Assembly (NCBI GenBank): GCA_902779705.1
Contig: CACZCR010000003.1
Coordinates: 1 to 64,000 of the forward strand
From: an uncultured Bacteroidales bacterium
GTDB lineage: Bacteria; Bacteroidota; Bacteroidia; Bacteroidales; Paludibacteraceae
Length of the DNA: 64,000 bases
Reading direction: 5' to 3'
Numbering within the stretch: the stretch's first letter is position 1; each line of letters begins with the position of its first letter. The notes under the pieces were generated by a model that was given only the letters and a program-made list of their open reading frames with translations, ran no database searches and had not been told where the DNA came from. This document shows, in pieces, positions 6,673 through 15,215 of the stretch. The translations under genes were made by a program, and so were the position numbers.

Positions 6673-7811
6673 TGGCAACGTGGTATGTGATTGTCAGTGT
6701 GGTGGTAATAGTCTGTGCGATAAGTACAGGCTGCTATCTATGGTGGTCGCGTAAGCAGGAGCGTCGCCGTGCGGCGATTGAGCAAGAGGAGATCAGCCAT
6801 GATCTGCACACTTTGCTCACTCTGATCTCTGCGCCGGTGGACAACATCCTGGCACACGAACATATAACCGCCAGCGTACGCAACCAACTGGAGATAGTGC
6901 AGGCCAACAATCGCAAGATGTTAGAGAAAGTGAACCGGCTGATGGCCACTCAACCTAAGCCGGAGCCCACGATAGAAGAGCAAGCCGGACAGGCTAAGCG
7001 CACACTGCAGAAAGCGCTGGATATAGACCCCAGTCCTAAGAGTTCGCGCAAGATATTGGTAGTGGATGACAACGAGGACATGCGTCGTTTTCTCAAAGAA
7101 GTGATCAGCAAAGAATACACTGTGCTGACTGCCGAAGATGGCGTACAGGCACTGGAAGTGGTGCACAAAGATCTGCCGGACCTGATCATCACAGACCTGA
7201 CGATGCCGAACATGGACGGACTGGAGTTGACACAACGTGTGAAAGCAGCGCCGGAGACCAGCTATATCCCGCTGATCATGCTGACCGCGAAGTCGGCTAT
7301 CGAAAGCCGGTTGCAGGCACTTGAGTACGGTGCGGATGACTATGTGACCAAGCCGTTTGAGCCGGTTTATCTGCGTGCACGCGTGCACAACATCCTGGCA
7401 CAACGTGAGAAGCTGGAGAAGCGCTACCGCGAACGGTTGCTACGCCTGGAGCCCGAAGAGAGCGGCGACCCGATGCAAGAAGATAAGTTCTTGGCCAAGC
7501 TGCTGAAGATCATGGACAAAGAGATGGACAACAACGCGCTGACGGTAGAGCAAGTGGTGGAAGATATGGGACTGGGCAGAACGGTGTTCTACAACCGACT
7601 GAAAGCCATGACAGGTCTCAGCCCGGTGGAGTTCATCCGCGAGATACGTATCAAACGTGCTGCTCAACTGCTCAGTCAAAGCAAATATAATATCACGGAA
7701 GTGACCTATATGGTGGGCATGAACGACTCGCGATATTTCTCGAAGTGTTTTAAGAACACGTACGGTGTGACGCCGTCGGAGTACAAACGCGACAAGAAGA
7801 CGAGCAAATGA
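6672..7811 (+). CDS. membrane-anchored response regulator, kinase-less HTCS remnant
   Basis: 379 residues. A transmembrane helix lies at about 5-25. Residues 40-90 resemble a HisKA dimerisation segment with a degenerate H-box (ISHDLHTLLTLI, His43, compared with the usual SHELRTPLTLI). A receiver domain follows (KILVVDDNED, phospho-acceptor Asp near 175 in ITDLTMPNMDG, Lys in YVTKPFEP), then an AraC-type DNA-binding domain (TVFYNRLKAMTG to GVTPSEYKRD). Hybrid two-component regulators of Bacteroidota have this order but also a large periplasmic sensor and an HATPase_c domain; both are absent here, with only a short Pro/Gln linker between HisKA-like part and receiver. It cannot phosphorylate itself and must be driven by another kinase or act without phosphate. 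It is coupled to rfbA and to the next lipoprotein. Confidence 0.85.
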   Translation: MATWYVIVSVVVIVCAISTGCYLWWSRKQERRRAAIEQEEISHDLHTLLTLISAPVDNILAHEHITASVRNQLEIVQANNRKMLEKVNRLMATQPKPEPTIEEQAGQAKRTLQKALDIDPSPKSSRKILVVDDNEDMRRFLKEVISKEYTVLTAEDGVQALEVVHKDLPDLIITDLTMPNMDGLELTQRVKAAPETSYIPLIMLTAKSAIESRLQALEYGADDYVTKPFEPVYLRARVHNILAQREKLEKRYRERLLRLEPEESGDPMQEDKFLAKLLKIMDKEMDNNALTVEQVVEDMGLGRTVFYNRLKAMTGLSPVEFIREIRIKRAAQLLSQSKYNITEVTYMVGMNDSRYFSKCFKNTYGVTPSEYKRDKKTSK

Positions 7812-8329
7812 GAAACGGGTGGATAAGCATAGCGGTAGGTGTGCTGGTGGCAGCATGTAGTTCGAGCCCTGCGCCCCAACGGCCGGCTCAGCATGGCAAT
7901 AATGTGGCAGAGCCGGATTCGAGCCTGATGCGGCTGGTACAACTCAACCAACGGATGGCCTCTGAAGCAGACCATGAAGTGGTGGGATTTATCCAAGCGG
8001 ATACAGCACACCAATACGCCCAATGCCAACAAGGAGCATGGGTGACCAGGACGACGAGAGTGGAAGGCGGCGAGCATCCCAAGATGACCGAGTCGTACCA
8101 CGCCAAGATGAAGATCTACACGCTGAGCGGCAAGTTGCTGCAAGACATAGAGGGCGACTATGCCGTAGGTAACGGCGAGATGCCACTGGGTATCGAATAT
8201 GCGATACGCGAACTCTATCGAGGCGAGTCGGGCATTATTGTGGCACCGTGGCACGCCGCGTTCGGAGTGGATGGAAACGGGAACATAGAACCGTATATGA
8301 ACGTAAAAATAGAAATCACAATAGACTGA
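7808..8329 (+). CDS. FKBP-like lipoprotein
   Basis: 173 residues; lipoprotein signal with Cys near 17 (LVAACSSS). The C-terminal part has the FKBP pattern: MPLGIEYAIRELYRGESGII then APWHAAFG and a closing strand NVKIEITI. It is like the GldI/FKBP-type prolyl isomerase lipoproteins of Bacteroidota. Several hydrophobic pocket residues differ from classical FKBPs, so catalysis is uncertain and a chaperone role is possible. It overlaps its neighbours at ATGA and TGATG junctions. Confidence 0.7.
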   Translation: MRNGWISIAVGVLVAACSSSPAPQRPAQHGNNVAEPDSSLMRLVQLNQRMASEADHEVVGFIQADTAHQYAQCQQGAWVTRTTRVEGGEHPKMTESYHAKMKIYTLSGKLLQDIEGDYAVGNGEMPLGIEYAIRELYRGESGIIVAPWHAAFGVDGNGNIEPYMNVKIEITID

Positions 8330-8898
8330 TGAAAAAGATAGCATTTATTTTGATGGCAGTTGTTTCGGCACTGGTGGTCACCGGTTGCTCACAGAACAGC
8401 TACTCTAACCAGCGCAAGGCAGAAGACAAGCTGATAGCCAATTTCATTGCGCGCAACCATATCAACGTGCTGACCGAAGAGCCGGCGGATGACTATGAGT
8501 GGGCAGAGAATGACTACCTGCTGGTACCGGGTGTGGACAATCTGTATTTCCACCTGCGTCAACGCGGCGACTCGATAGCAGTGGACGGCCAAGACACTAT
8601 CCATCTGGAGGCAGTGAGCGCACAAGAGACCGTGGTGGTACGATACAAGAAGTTCGCGCTAACCGAGAACGCCGACACGCTCAGTTATTGGACTACGCTG
8701 GACCAGTCCTACCCGACCGAGTTCAAGTATATGAACACGACGAGTTGTGAGGCGACCGGCTGGCATTTGGCCGTACAATACATGAAGTACACCAATGCCG
8801 AATGTCAGATCATCTGTCCGAGCAAGCAAGGCTTCTCCGAAGACCAGAACTCGGTGACACCCTATTGCTACATCATGAAAATAAAAATCAAACGATAA
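8329..8898 (+). CDS. DUF4827-type lipoprotein
   Basis: 189 residues from the ATG that overlaps the previous stop. The lipoprotein signal ends at VVTGC (Cys near 20). A helical KAEDKLIANFIARNHI segment is followed by a diverged FKBP-like domain (SYPTEFKYMNTTSCEATGWH, CPSKQGF, MKIKIK), the pattern of DUF4827, which in Bacteroidota commonly lies between an FKBP lipoprotein and glmM, as here. Function is unknown; probably a periplasmic folding factor. Confidence 0.75.
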   Translation: MKKIAFILMAVVSALVVTGCSQNSYSNQRKAEDKLIANFIARNHINVLTEEPADDYEWAENDYLLVPGVDNLYFHLRQRGDSIAVDGQDTIHLEAVSAQETVVVRYKKFALTENADTLSYWTTLDQSYPTEFKYMNTTSCEATGWHLAVQYMKYTNAECQIICPSKQGFSEDQNSVTPYCYIMKIKIKR

Positions 8899-8899
8899 T

Positions 8900-10276
8900 A
8901 TGAGTTTAGTAAAAAGTATCTCCGGTATCCGCGGCACGATAGGTGGACGCGTAGGAGAGGGACTCAATCCCGTAGATATAGTACGTTTCACTGCCGCATA
9001 TGCCACCCAGCGCCGTGCGGCTCTGGGTGAGAACAACACGATCGTAGTGGGTCGTGATGCCCGTTTGAGCGGCCACATGGTGGATGCTCTCGTTTGCGGC
9101 ACACTGATGGGAATGGGGTATGACGTGGTGAACATCGGTTTGGCTACCACCCCGACAACGGAGTTGGCCGTGGTACATGAGCATGCAGCAGGCGGTATCA
9201 TCCTGACCGCCAGCCACAATCCCAAGCAGTGGAACGCACTCAAACTACTAAATGAGCACGGTGAGTTTTTGAACGACGCCGAGGGCAAGGGTGTGTTGTC
9301 GATAGCCGAGAAAGAGGATTTTGTGTTTGCCGAAGTGGATGCGTTGGGTCATATGACGCACAAGGACTATCTGCCGCAACACGTAGAGGATGTGCTGGCG
9401 CTGAAACTGGTGGACAAAGAGGCGATAGAGAAGCGCGACTTCACCGTAGCTATCGACTGCGTCAACTCGGTAGGCGGCTTGGCCATCCCGGCTATCTTGA
9501 AAGCGCTGGGCGTGAAACATATCATCGAGTTGAACTGCACGCCTGACGGCCATTTTCCACATAATCCCGAACCCCTACCGCAGCACTTGACTGAGATCAG
9601 CGAGTTGCTCAAGAGCGGCAAAGCGGATGTAGGATTTGTAGTGGATCCGGACGTAGACCGCCTGGCTATCATCTGCGAAAACGGTGAGATGTTCGGCGAA
9701 GAATATACGCTGGTGAGCGTAGCCGACTATGTGCTGACGCACACGCCCGGTAACACAGTAAGCAATATGTCGAGTACGCGGGCGTTGAGCGATGTAACAC
9801 GTGCTCATGGAGGCGAATATAGCGCCAGTGCCGTAGGCGAGGTGAATGTGGTGACCGAAATGAAACGCGTAGGCGCTGTGATTGGCGGCGAAGGTAACGG
9901 CGGTGTGATCTATCCCGAGTGCCACTACGGACGCGATGCGTTGGTGGGCATAGCACTCTTTCTGAGCCATCTGGCACACAAGAACATGAAAGTGAGTGAG
10001 TTGCGCCGCAGCTATCCGGAGTACTGTATCAGCAAGAACCGTATCGATCTGAGTCCGGAGTTGGATGTGGATGCTATCCTGGCGGAGGTGAAGAATATCT
10101 ACCGCAACGAGCGTGTGAACGACCGTGACGGTGTGAAGATCGATTTTGCTGACGGATGGGTACACTTGCGCAAGAGTAACACCGAACCGATTATACGCGT
10201 CTATTCGGAAGCCGCCACGATGGAAGAGGCTAACCGTCTGGCGCAAGAAGTGATGAAGGTGATTGGTAATTGGTGA
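8900..10276 (+). CDS. glmM: phosphoglucosamine mutase
   Basis: 458 residues. It converts glucosamine-6-phosphate to glucosamine-1-phosphate for UDP-GlcNAc, feeding peptidoglycan and lipid A. It has ISGIRGTIGG at the N-terminus, the phosphoserine loop TASHNPKQWNALK, the metal loop DPDVDRLA, the sugar loop GEGNGG and the phosphate-binding RKSNTEPIIRVYSE. The last residues VIGNW and the stop are encoded by the simple repeat at 10258-10300, so the native C-terminus seems to have been overwritten. Confidence 0.93.
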   Translation: MSLVKSISGIRGTIGGRVGEGLNPVDIVRFTAAYATQRRAALGENNTIVVGRDARLSGHMVDALVCGTLMGMGYDVVNIGLATTPTTELAVVHEHAAGGIILTASHNPKQWNALKLLNEHGEFLNDAEGKGVLSIAEKEDFVFAEVDALGHMTHKDYLPQHVEDVLALKLVDKEAIEKRDFTVAIDCVNSVGGLAIPAILKALGVKHIIELNCTPDGHFPHNPEPLPQHLTEISELLKSGKADVGFVVDPDVDRLAIICENGEMFGEEYTLVSVADYVLTHTPGNTVSNMSSTRALSDVTRAHGGEYSASAVGEVNVVTEMKRVGAVIGGEGNGGVIYPECHYGRDALVGIALFLSHLAHKNMKVSELRRSYPEYCISKNRIDLSPELDVDAILAEVKNIYRNERVNDRDGVKIDFADGWVHLRKSNTEPIIRVYSEAATMEEANRLAQEVMKVIGNW

Positions 10277-10300
10277 TTGGTAATTGGTGATTGGTGATGG
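10258..10300 (+). repeat. ATTGGTAATTGGTG simple repeat across the glmM stop and surE start
   Basis: Alternating GGTGATTGG and GGTAATTGG units fill the end of glmM, its stop codon and the ribosome-binding region of surE. The same motif recurs inside a coding sequence at 60601-60641. GGTGAT just before the surE ATG may help initiation. Confidence 0.85.
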
Positions 10301-11028
10301 AGATACTGATTGTAAACGATGACGGGTGGGGAACGCCGGGTATACGTCTTCTGGCCAAGGAGATGACCCGCTTTGGGCGTGTGACGGTCATTGCGCCCGA
10401 TTCGCCTCGTAGCGGTTTTGGCGCATGTATCACTGCGACCAAGCCCATCTATATGCAGGAGGTCGAGAGTGACATGGCCGACGTGCGGGTGTTTGTGACC
10501 ACCGGCACACCGGTGGACTGCGTTAAGCTGGCTGTCGAAGTGGTGTTCAAGGGTCAGAAACCGGACCTGTTGGTCAGCGGCATCAATCATGGTAACAACT
10601 GCTCGGTCAATGTGCTTTACTCGGGTACGATGGGCGCTTGTTTCGCAGGCTGCGAACATGGTATTCCGTCAATCGGTTTCTCGATTGATGACCATAGCAT
10701 GGAAGTGGATCTGCAGTATCTGCAACCGTGGATCAGCCAGATCACCCAACACTTGTTGGACGAAGGTATTCCGCCATTGGTATGCTATAATGTCAATGCC
10801 CCGGTTGGCGAGATAGCCGGCCTTCGTTGGGCACGTTCGTGCCGCGGTCGCTGGACCAAAGAGATGGCTCCCCACACGGATGAAGAAGGCAATACCTACT
10901 ATATGTTAGGCGGCGAGTTTGTGAACGATGAACCGGAGGCAGAGGACACCGACTGGTGGATGCTACATCACGGATTTATCTCCATTCAGCCCGTATCGAT
11001 AGATGTGACCCACTATGCATCGCTTTGA
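10297..11028 (+). CDS. surE: 5'/3'-nucleotidase SurE
   Basis: 243 residues from ATG 10297 (MEILIVNDDGWGTPG); an in-frame TTG six bases upstream lies in the repeat and was rejected. The metal ligands are in the N-terminal NDD motif, with IAPDSPRSGFG and SGINHGNN, all typical of SurE. It removes phosphate from nucleoside monophosphates. It is the sixth gene of the operon, and its end overlaps the next gene by 14 bases. Confidence 0.92.
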   Translation: MEILIVNDDGWGTPGIRLLAKEMTRFGRVTVIAPDSPRSGFGACITATKPIYMQEVESDMADVRVFVTTGTPVDCVKLAVEVVFKGQKPDLLVSGINHGNNCSVNVLYSGTMGACFAGCEHGIPSIGFSIDDHSMEVDLQYLQPWISQITQHLLDEGIPPLVCYNVNAPVGEIAGLRWARSCRGRWTKEMAPHTDEEGNTYYMLGGEFVNDEPEAEDTDWWMLHHGFISIQPVSIDVTHYASL

Positions 11029-11293
11029 CAAATACTGGATTGGTATCGTTTTAGGTCTGCTGTTGCCGGCTATCTTCGGCTACGCTTATCTGGAGAGCAT
11101 GGGTCTGTGGCAGGCATTGTCGAGTCTTGGGGAGATGGCCAAAGGCATCTACAGCAAGCTGATGATTGTGTGCGTTTTTCCTGATCTGGCGCTGATTTTT
11201 CTATTCTATACCACCGACACGTGGAAGCTGAGCAAGGGCATTTTGATTGGTGCCCTGCCCTATATATTAGGAACCCTGATAATGACGATGTAG
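11015..11293 (+). CDS. small conserved-type membrane protein
   Basis: 92 residues, almost entirely membrane: hydrophobic helices near 8-25, 50-68 and 75-90 (e.g. WIGIVLGLLLPAIFGYAYL). No family is recognised. It starts inside surE in another frame, so translation is coupled. It ends one base before the convergent lpxB stop. Position between surE and lpxB suggests an envelope role, but this is only context. Confidence 0.7.
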   Translation: MHRFDKYWIGIVLGLLLPAIFGYAYLESMGLWQALSSLGEMAKGIYSKLMIVCVFPDLALIFLFYTTDTWKLSKGILIGALPYILGTLIMTM

Positions 11294-11294
11294 A

Positions 11295-12395
11295 TTATTT
11301 CGGCACGCAGTATTGTGCTGCCGTTCGGGCGGCCGATTGGTTGCCCAACAGATCGCTGATATGCTCGTAGGACGCGAGCATATTTTGTGTATATGCTTCA
11401 TCCTCCAACAGTCGCTTGATTTCTTGCGATAGATTGGTAACCGTGAACTCGTTGGCCAGGAGTTCGCGTATCACCTGTTTGCAGGCGATGATATTGACGA
11501 GCGTGAAGTAGGGGATGGAGAACATCAGCGGTTGTACCACTCGACGGATCAGACCTATGAGCCGTGAGCACGCCAAATGATAGACTGCCACTTGCGGACA
11601 GCGCAGCAGGGCAGCTTCCAAGGTGGCAGTGCCGGAATTGACGATAGCCAGACGAGCTTGGCTAAGGACGTCATAGGTGTCGCGGCGCAAAGTCTCGCCT
11701 TCACGCAGATAAGGAGTATAGAGCGTATCGTCTATACCCGGCGCGGCACAGATGACCCGCGAATAGTCGCTGTATTGACGAGCCGCAGCCAGCATTCGCG
11801 GCAGGCAATTTTCGATTTCAGTTCGGCGGGAACCCGGCAGTATAGCAATAGTAGGACCGGCTTCGCCTATAAGATCGCTTCGCTGTAGGATTTCTTCGGC
11901 TGTGGGGTTGCCGACGTAGGTGCAGCGGTAGCCATATTGGGCATAGTAAGCCGGTTCGAAGGGGAAGATGCCCAACACCTCGTCGCACAGACGTGCTATA
12001 CGATGGATACGTCTCCGCTTCCATGCCCACACTTTGGGCGGGATATAATAGATAATACGTGTAGCCGGCAGATGGCGACGGCAGAAGGCTGCCATTCGGA
12101 GATTGAAGGACGGATAGTCCACCAGTATCAATACGTCGGGTCGGTCGTGCAGCAAGGCCTCTTGGGCAATACGGAAATTGCGTCGCACTTGGCCTATGTT
12201 GCGCAGTACAGCCGCAAAGCCCATAAACGCCATATGGCGATAGTGCTGATGCAGATGGCACTTGGCGGCAACCATTCGGTCACCGCCAAGTCCTGTACAT
12301 TCGGCCTGTGGATCCAAGTTGCGGATTTGCTCGATGAGCTCTGCCGCGTGTATGTCACCGGAGGCTTCGCCTGCTATGATGAAATATCTGGCCAT
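11295..12395 (-). CDS. lpxB: lipid-A-disaccharide synthase
   Basis: 366 residues, slightly shorter than the E. coli enzyme. GT19 family: it joins UDP-diacylglucosamine and lipid X in lipid A synthesis at the inner membrane. The N-terminal FIIAGEASGDIHAAEL, GLGGDRM, YYIPPKVWAWKRRRI, YVGNPTAEE, LPGSRRTEI and VNSGTATLEAAL are all family hallmarks. It is the last gene of the rsfS-ftsH-M16-lpxB operon, 15 bases after the peptidase gene. Confidence 0.95.
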   Translation of the reverse strand: MARYFIIAGEASGDIHAAELIEQIRNLDPQAECTGLGGDRMVAAKCHLHQHYRHMAFMGFAAVLRNIGQVRRNFRIAQEALLHDRPDVLILVDYPSFNLRMAAFCRRHLPATRIIYYIPPKVWAWKRRRIHRIARLCDEVLGIFPFEPAYYAQYGYRCTYVGNPTAEEILQRSDLIGEAGPTIAILPGSRRTEIENCLPRMLAAARQYSDYSRVICAAPGIDDTLYTPYLREGETLRRDTYDVLSQARLAIVNSGTATLEAALLRCPQVAVYHLACSRLIGLIRRVVQPLMFSIPYFTLVNIIACKQVIRELLANEFTVTNLSQEIKRLLEDEAYTQNMLASYEHISDLLGNQSAARTAAQYCVPK

Positions 12396-12410
12396 CAGCT
12401 GTCAGCGTTG

Positions 12411-15215
12411 TCACTCTTGTGGGAACATGACTACCTCGAACACATTACCGGCATCGACCAGTTGTTTGAGTGTCTGCTGAACTGTTTCGGCCGTGATAGC
12501 CTCCACAGCAGCCTCGTAGTCACGTATCTCGTTGTCTCCGTACATGTAGTACAGATAGAGTGCTGAACGCCAGTAGGTGTTCTTCTCCAGATCCTCTTGG
12601 TGGTCTTTGAGCATCGACTCTTTCTCTTTCTGCAAGTCGCTAGCCAGAGGTCCATTGTCGATGATCGTCTGTACCTCCTCGTGGATGATCTCCATGAGTC
12701 GCTCCTGTTTCTTAGGATCGGTATCAAACTGCATGATCAGGCCGGCACGCGGACGCGGGATGCGAACCATATATCCGTATGTGCCCACGCCGTATGAGCC
12801 GCCTTCGCGCTCACGGATGGACTCCAGATAGCGGGTGCTCAATATACGTCCGATCATCTCCATATTGAGGTCATTAGCCATCGTGTACGGCATCTCATAT
12901 GAGGTGTACTGGATACGGTTGGAAGCCGTAGTGGTCTGCATCTCACGGGTGAAGTAGTTCTTCTGCTTGCCCAACTCCACCGTCACGCCCCAGTCTTTGA
13001 CCTCCTCGCGGCATTTCTTGGTTTTCATACCGCCAATCCATTGGCAAATCATTGCCTTGGTGGCTTCGTCATCGGGATTGATATTGCCCACAAAGACAAA
13101 CGTGAAGTCAGCCGGATTAGCAAAACGCTGCTTGTAGATCTTCAGGGCTTTGTCCATCGATATACGATCCAACATCTCCATTGTAGCCAGGATCACACGT
13201 GGCGAGTGGCCGTTAGCCATCACCTCTACCGAGTCGGCAAAGGCTGCTTTGGGGTTCTTGTCACGGTTGATGATCTGGTTGCGAACCATATTGATGAACG
13301 CCTCGTAGGCTTGTTTGTCCTTGCGCGGAGCCGTGAAATACAGATAGTTCAACTGCAGCATAGTCTCCAGATCCTTGACGCTGCTTGAGCCGTTTATGCG
13401 CTCGGTGCTCTCCGCTATGCTTGGGCTGACGCTGACAGTCTTGCCGCTTAGCATCTTCTGCAGTTGTGTCATCGAGAACTCGCCTATACCCATCATTTCT
13501 ACGACAGAGGTAGCCATCTCAGCCGAAGCCAAATCGGCAGTCTTGACCTGCGAGTAACCTCCCTTGGAGAAGGCCTGCATCAGGATCTCGTCGGCTTTGA
13601 ACTCGGTAGGTTTGATCACCACTTTCACTCCGTTGGACAGCGTCCACTCGGTGATACCCAGTTCGTCATTTTTTGTAACGCTGGTGATCGTGCCGGCTTT
13701 GGGTGCTTTCTTGACCAGTCGGTCGCTCAGTACCTCTTGCTTAGGCGCTTGAATATCCAATAGTTTCATGCCATCGAGCGAGTGGAGGATGGTCTCCTCA
13801 GTAGGTATATTCACCTCTTTCTTCTCAGGGCCCGAGATAGCCACCGTAGGATTGTCGTGGATAAAGGACGCTGCCATCTCGTTGACCGTTTTAAGGTCAA
13901 TCATCGGAAGGATAGCCTTGACTGTCTCGTGCTCCCACTCCAGGCCAGGCATCAACTCGCCATCCTCAAAATGGGCGACACACTCACGCGCCAGGTTGTA
14001 GTTCTTGCGTGTGTTGCGCTCGTTGTAGCTTTTCTCCATCGCATTGAGTTGCTCGTTCTTGGCGCGCTCCAACTCATCTGCTGTGAATCCGTATCGACGC
14101 ATTTTCTCCAGTTGGTACAGCAGGTCATTGTAGGCTTCCGTCTCCTTGCCCTCTTTGGGGATAGAGACAGCCAAGAACGCATCGCGCTGCTTGACGATCT
14201 CGCCATAAGCACATCCGGCTCCCGTGAAGGATGCCTTCGGATCCATCGACAGGTCGGTAAAACGCGTGTTCATCATATCGCAGATCAGTTCGCGCACCAG
14301 ATCTACCACATAGGCCTGAGCGGTACCTTGCAGCACTTCCGGCAGTTGGTCGGCTTTGTACTGGAGCGTGATACGGCTGCCCTGTGCCTCGGGGTCGGTA
14401 ACGATAGCCACCAGCGGCTTGTCGTTGTTGCCCACTGTATAGATAGGACGCTCGCCACGGTTAGGACGTGCAGGCACGTCCGCCCACAGTTTTTTGATCT
14501 TGGCCTCAATGGCATCGACATCGATATCTCCGACTACGATGATAGCTTGGTTGTCCGGTCCGTACCATTTGTGGTAATAGTCACGGATGGCTTGGTATTC
14601 GAAATTGTTGATCACCGCGGTGTCGCCTATCACATCACGGATGGCATATTGCGAACCCGGATACATCTTGGCTTGCATCTCTTTCCAGATACGACGTTGC
14701 GCCGTACGGCCGGTACGCCACTCCTCGAGTATGACACCACGCTCGGCATCTATCTCCTCCGGCAACAGCAACAGTCCGCACGCCCAGTCATGCATCACCA
14801 GCAAAGCGGAGTCAACGATCCCTTCGCGATAGGTCGGCACGTCCGACAGACGGTACACGGTCTCGTCCAGTGAGGTATAGGCATTGATGTTACCACCGAA
14901 GTTCACACCTACTGACTCAAAGTAGTTGATGATCCCTTTGCCGGGGAAATGCTCTGTACCGTTGAAGGCCATATGCTCCAAGAAGTGCGCCAGACCGTTC
15001 TGGTGATCCTCTTCGAGGATAGCACCCACAGCTTGGGCTATATGGAACTCGCAACGCTGCTTGGGTTGCTCGTTATGACGAATATAATAGGTCAGTCCGT
15101 TATCCAGTTTGCCATAACGCACTTCCGGATCAACGGGCAGTTTAGCCGGAGCCTCTTGCGCTGCAACCATCAGCGCTGCTCCCAGCATCCAGATACTAAG
15201 CATCAGTCTTCTCAT
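12411..15215 (-). CDS. M16 family zinc metallopeptidase, exported
   Basis: 934 residues from ATG 15215, which begins a signal peptide ([20 protein letters not shown]) and overlaps the end of ftsH by 20 bases. The inverted zinc motif HFLEH is at 77-81, with the third ligand in the helix carrying AERGVILEEWR. A second, inactive M16 half follows (ITEWTLSNGVKVVIKPTEF to REREGGSYGVGTYGY). This is the two-lobed PqqL/pitrilysin-like layout of periplasmic Bacteroidota peptidases that degrade peptides. The substrate is unknown. Confidence 0.9.
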   Translation of the reverse strand: MRRLMLSIWMLGAALMVAAQEAPAKLPVDPEVRYGKLDNGLTYYIRHNEQPKQRCEFHIAQAVGAILEEDHQNGLAHFLEHMAFNGTEHFPGKGIINYFESVGVNFGGNINAYTSLDETVYRLSDVPTYREGIVDSALLVMHDWACGLLLLPEEIDAERGVILEEWRTGRTAQRRIWKEMQAKMYPGSQYAIRDVIGDTAVINNFEYQAIRDYYHKWYGPDNQAIIVVGDIDVDAIEAKIKKLWADVPARPNRGERPIYTVGNNDKPLVAIVTDPEAQGSRITLQYKADQLPEVLQGTAQAYVVDLVRELICDMMNTRFTDLSMDPKASFTGAGCAYGEIVKQRDAFLAVSIPKEGKETEAYNDLLYQLEKMRRYGFTADELERAKNEQLNAMEKSYNERNTRKNYNLARECVAHFEDGELMPGLEWEHETVKAILPMIDLKTVNEMAASFIHDNPTVAISGPEKKEVNIPTEETILHSLDGMKLLDIQAPKQEVLSDRLVKKAPKAGTITSVTKNDELGITEWTLSNGVKVVIKPTEFKADEILMQAFSKGGYSQVKTADLASAEMATSVVEMMGIGEFSMTQLQKMLSGKTVSVSPSIAESTERINGSSSVKDLETMLQLNYLYFTAPRKDKQAYEAFINMVRNQIINRDKNPKAAFADSVEVMANGHSPRVILATMEMLDRISMDKALKIYKQRFANPADFTFVFVGNINPDDEATKAMICQWIGGMKTKKCREEVKDWGVTVELGKQKNYFTREMQTTTASNRIQYTSYEMPYTMANDLNMEMIGRILSTRYLESIREREGGSYGVGTYGYMVRIPRPRAGLIMQFDTDPKKQERLMEIIHEEVQTIIDNGPLASDLQKEKESMLKDHQEDLEKNTYWRSALYLYYMYGDNEIRDYEAAVEAITAETVQQTLKQLVDAGNVFEVVMFPQE

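Noticed and set aside
13782..14873. 363-codon plus-strand ORF, and similar long plus-strand ORFs at 15685-16752
   Set aside because: These are antisense to the M16 peptidase and ftsH genes; codon-bias shadows with no motifs or promoters.
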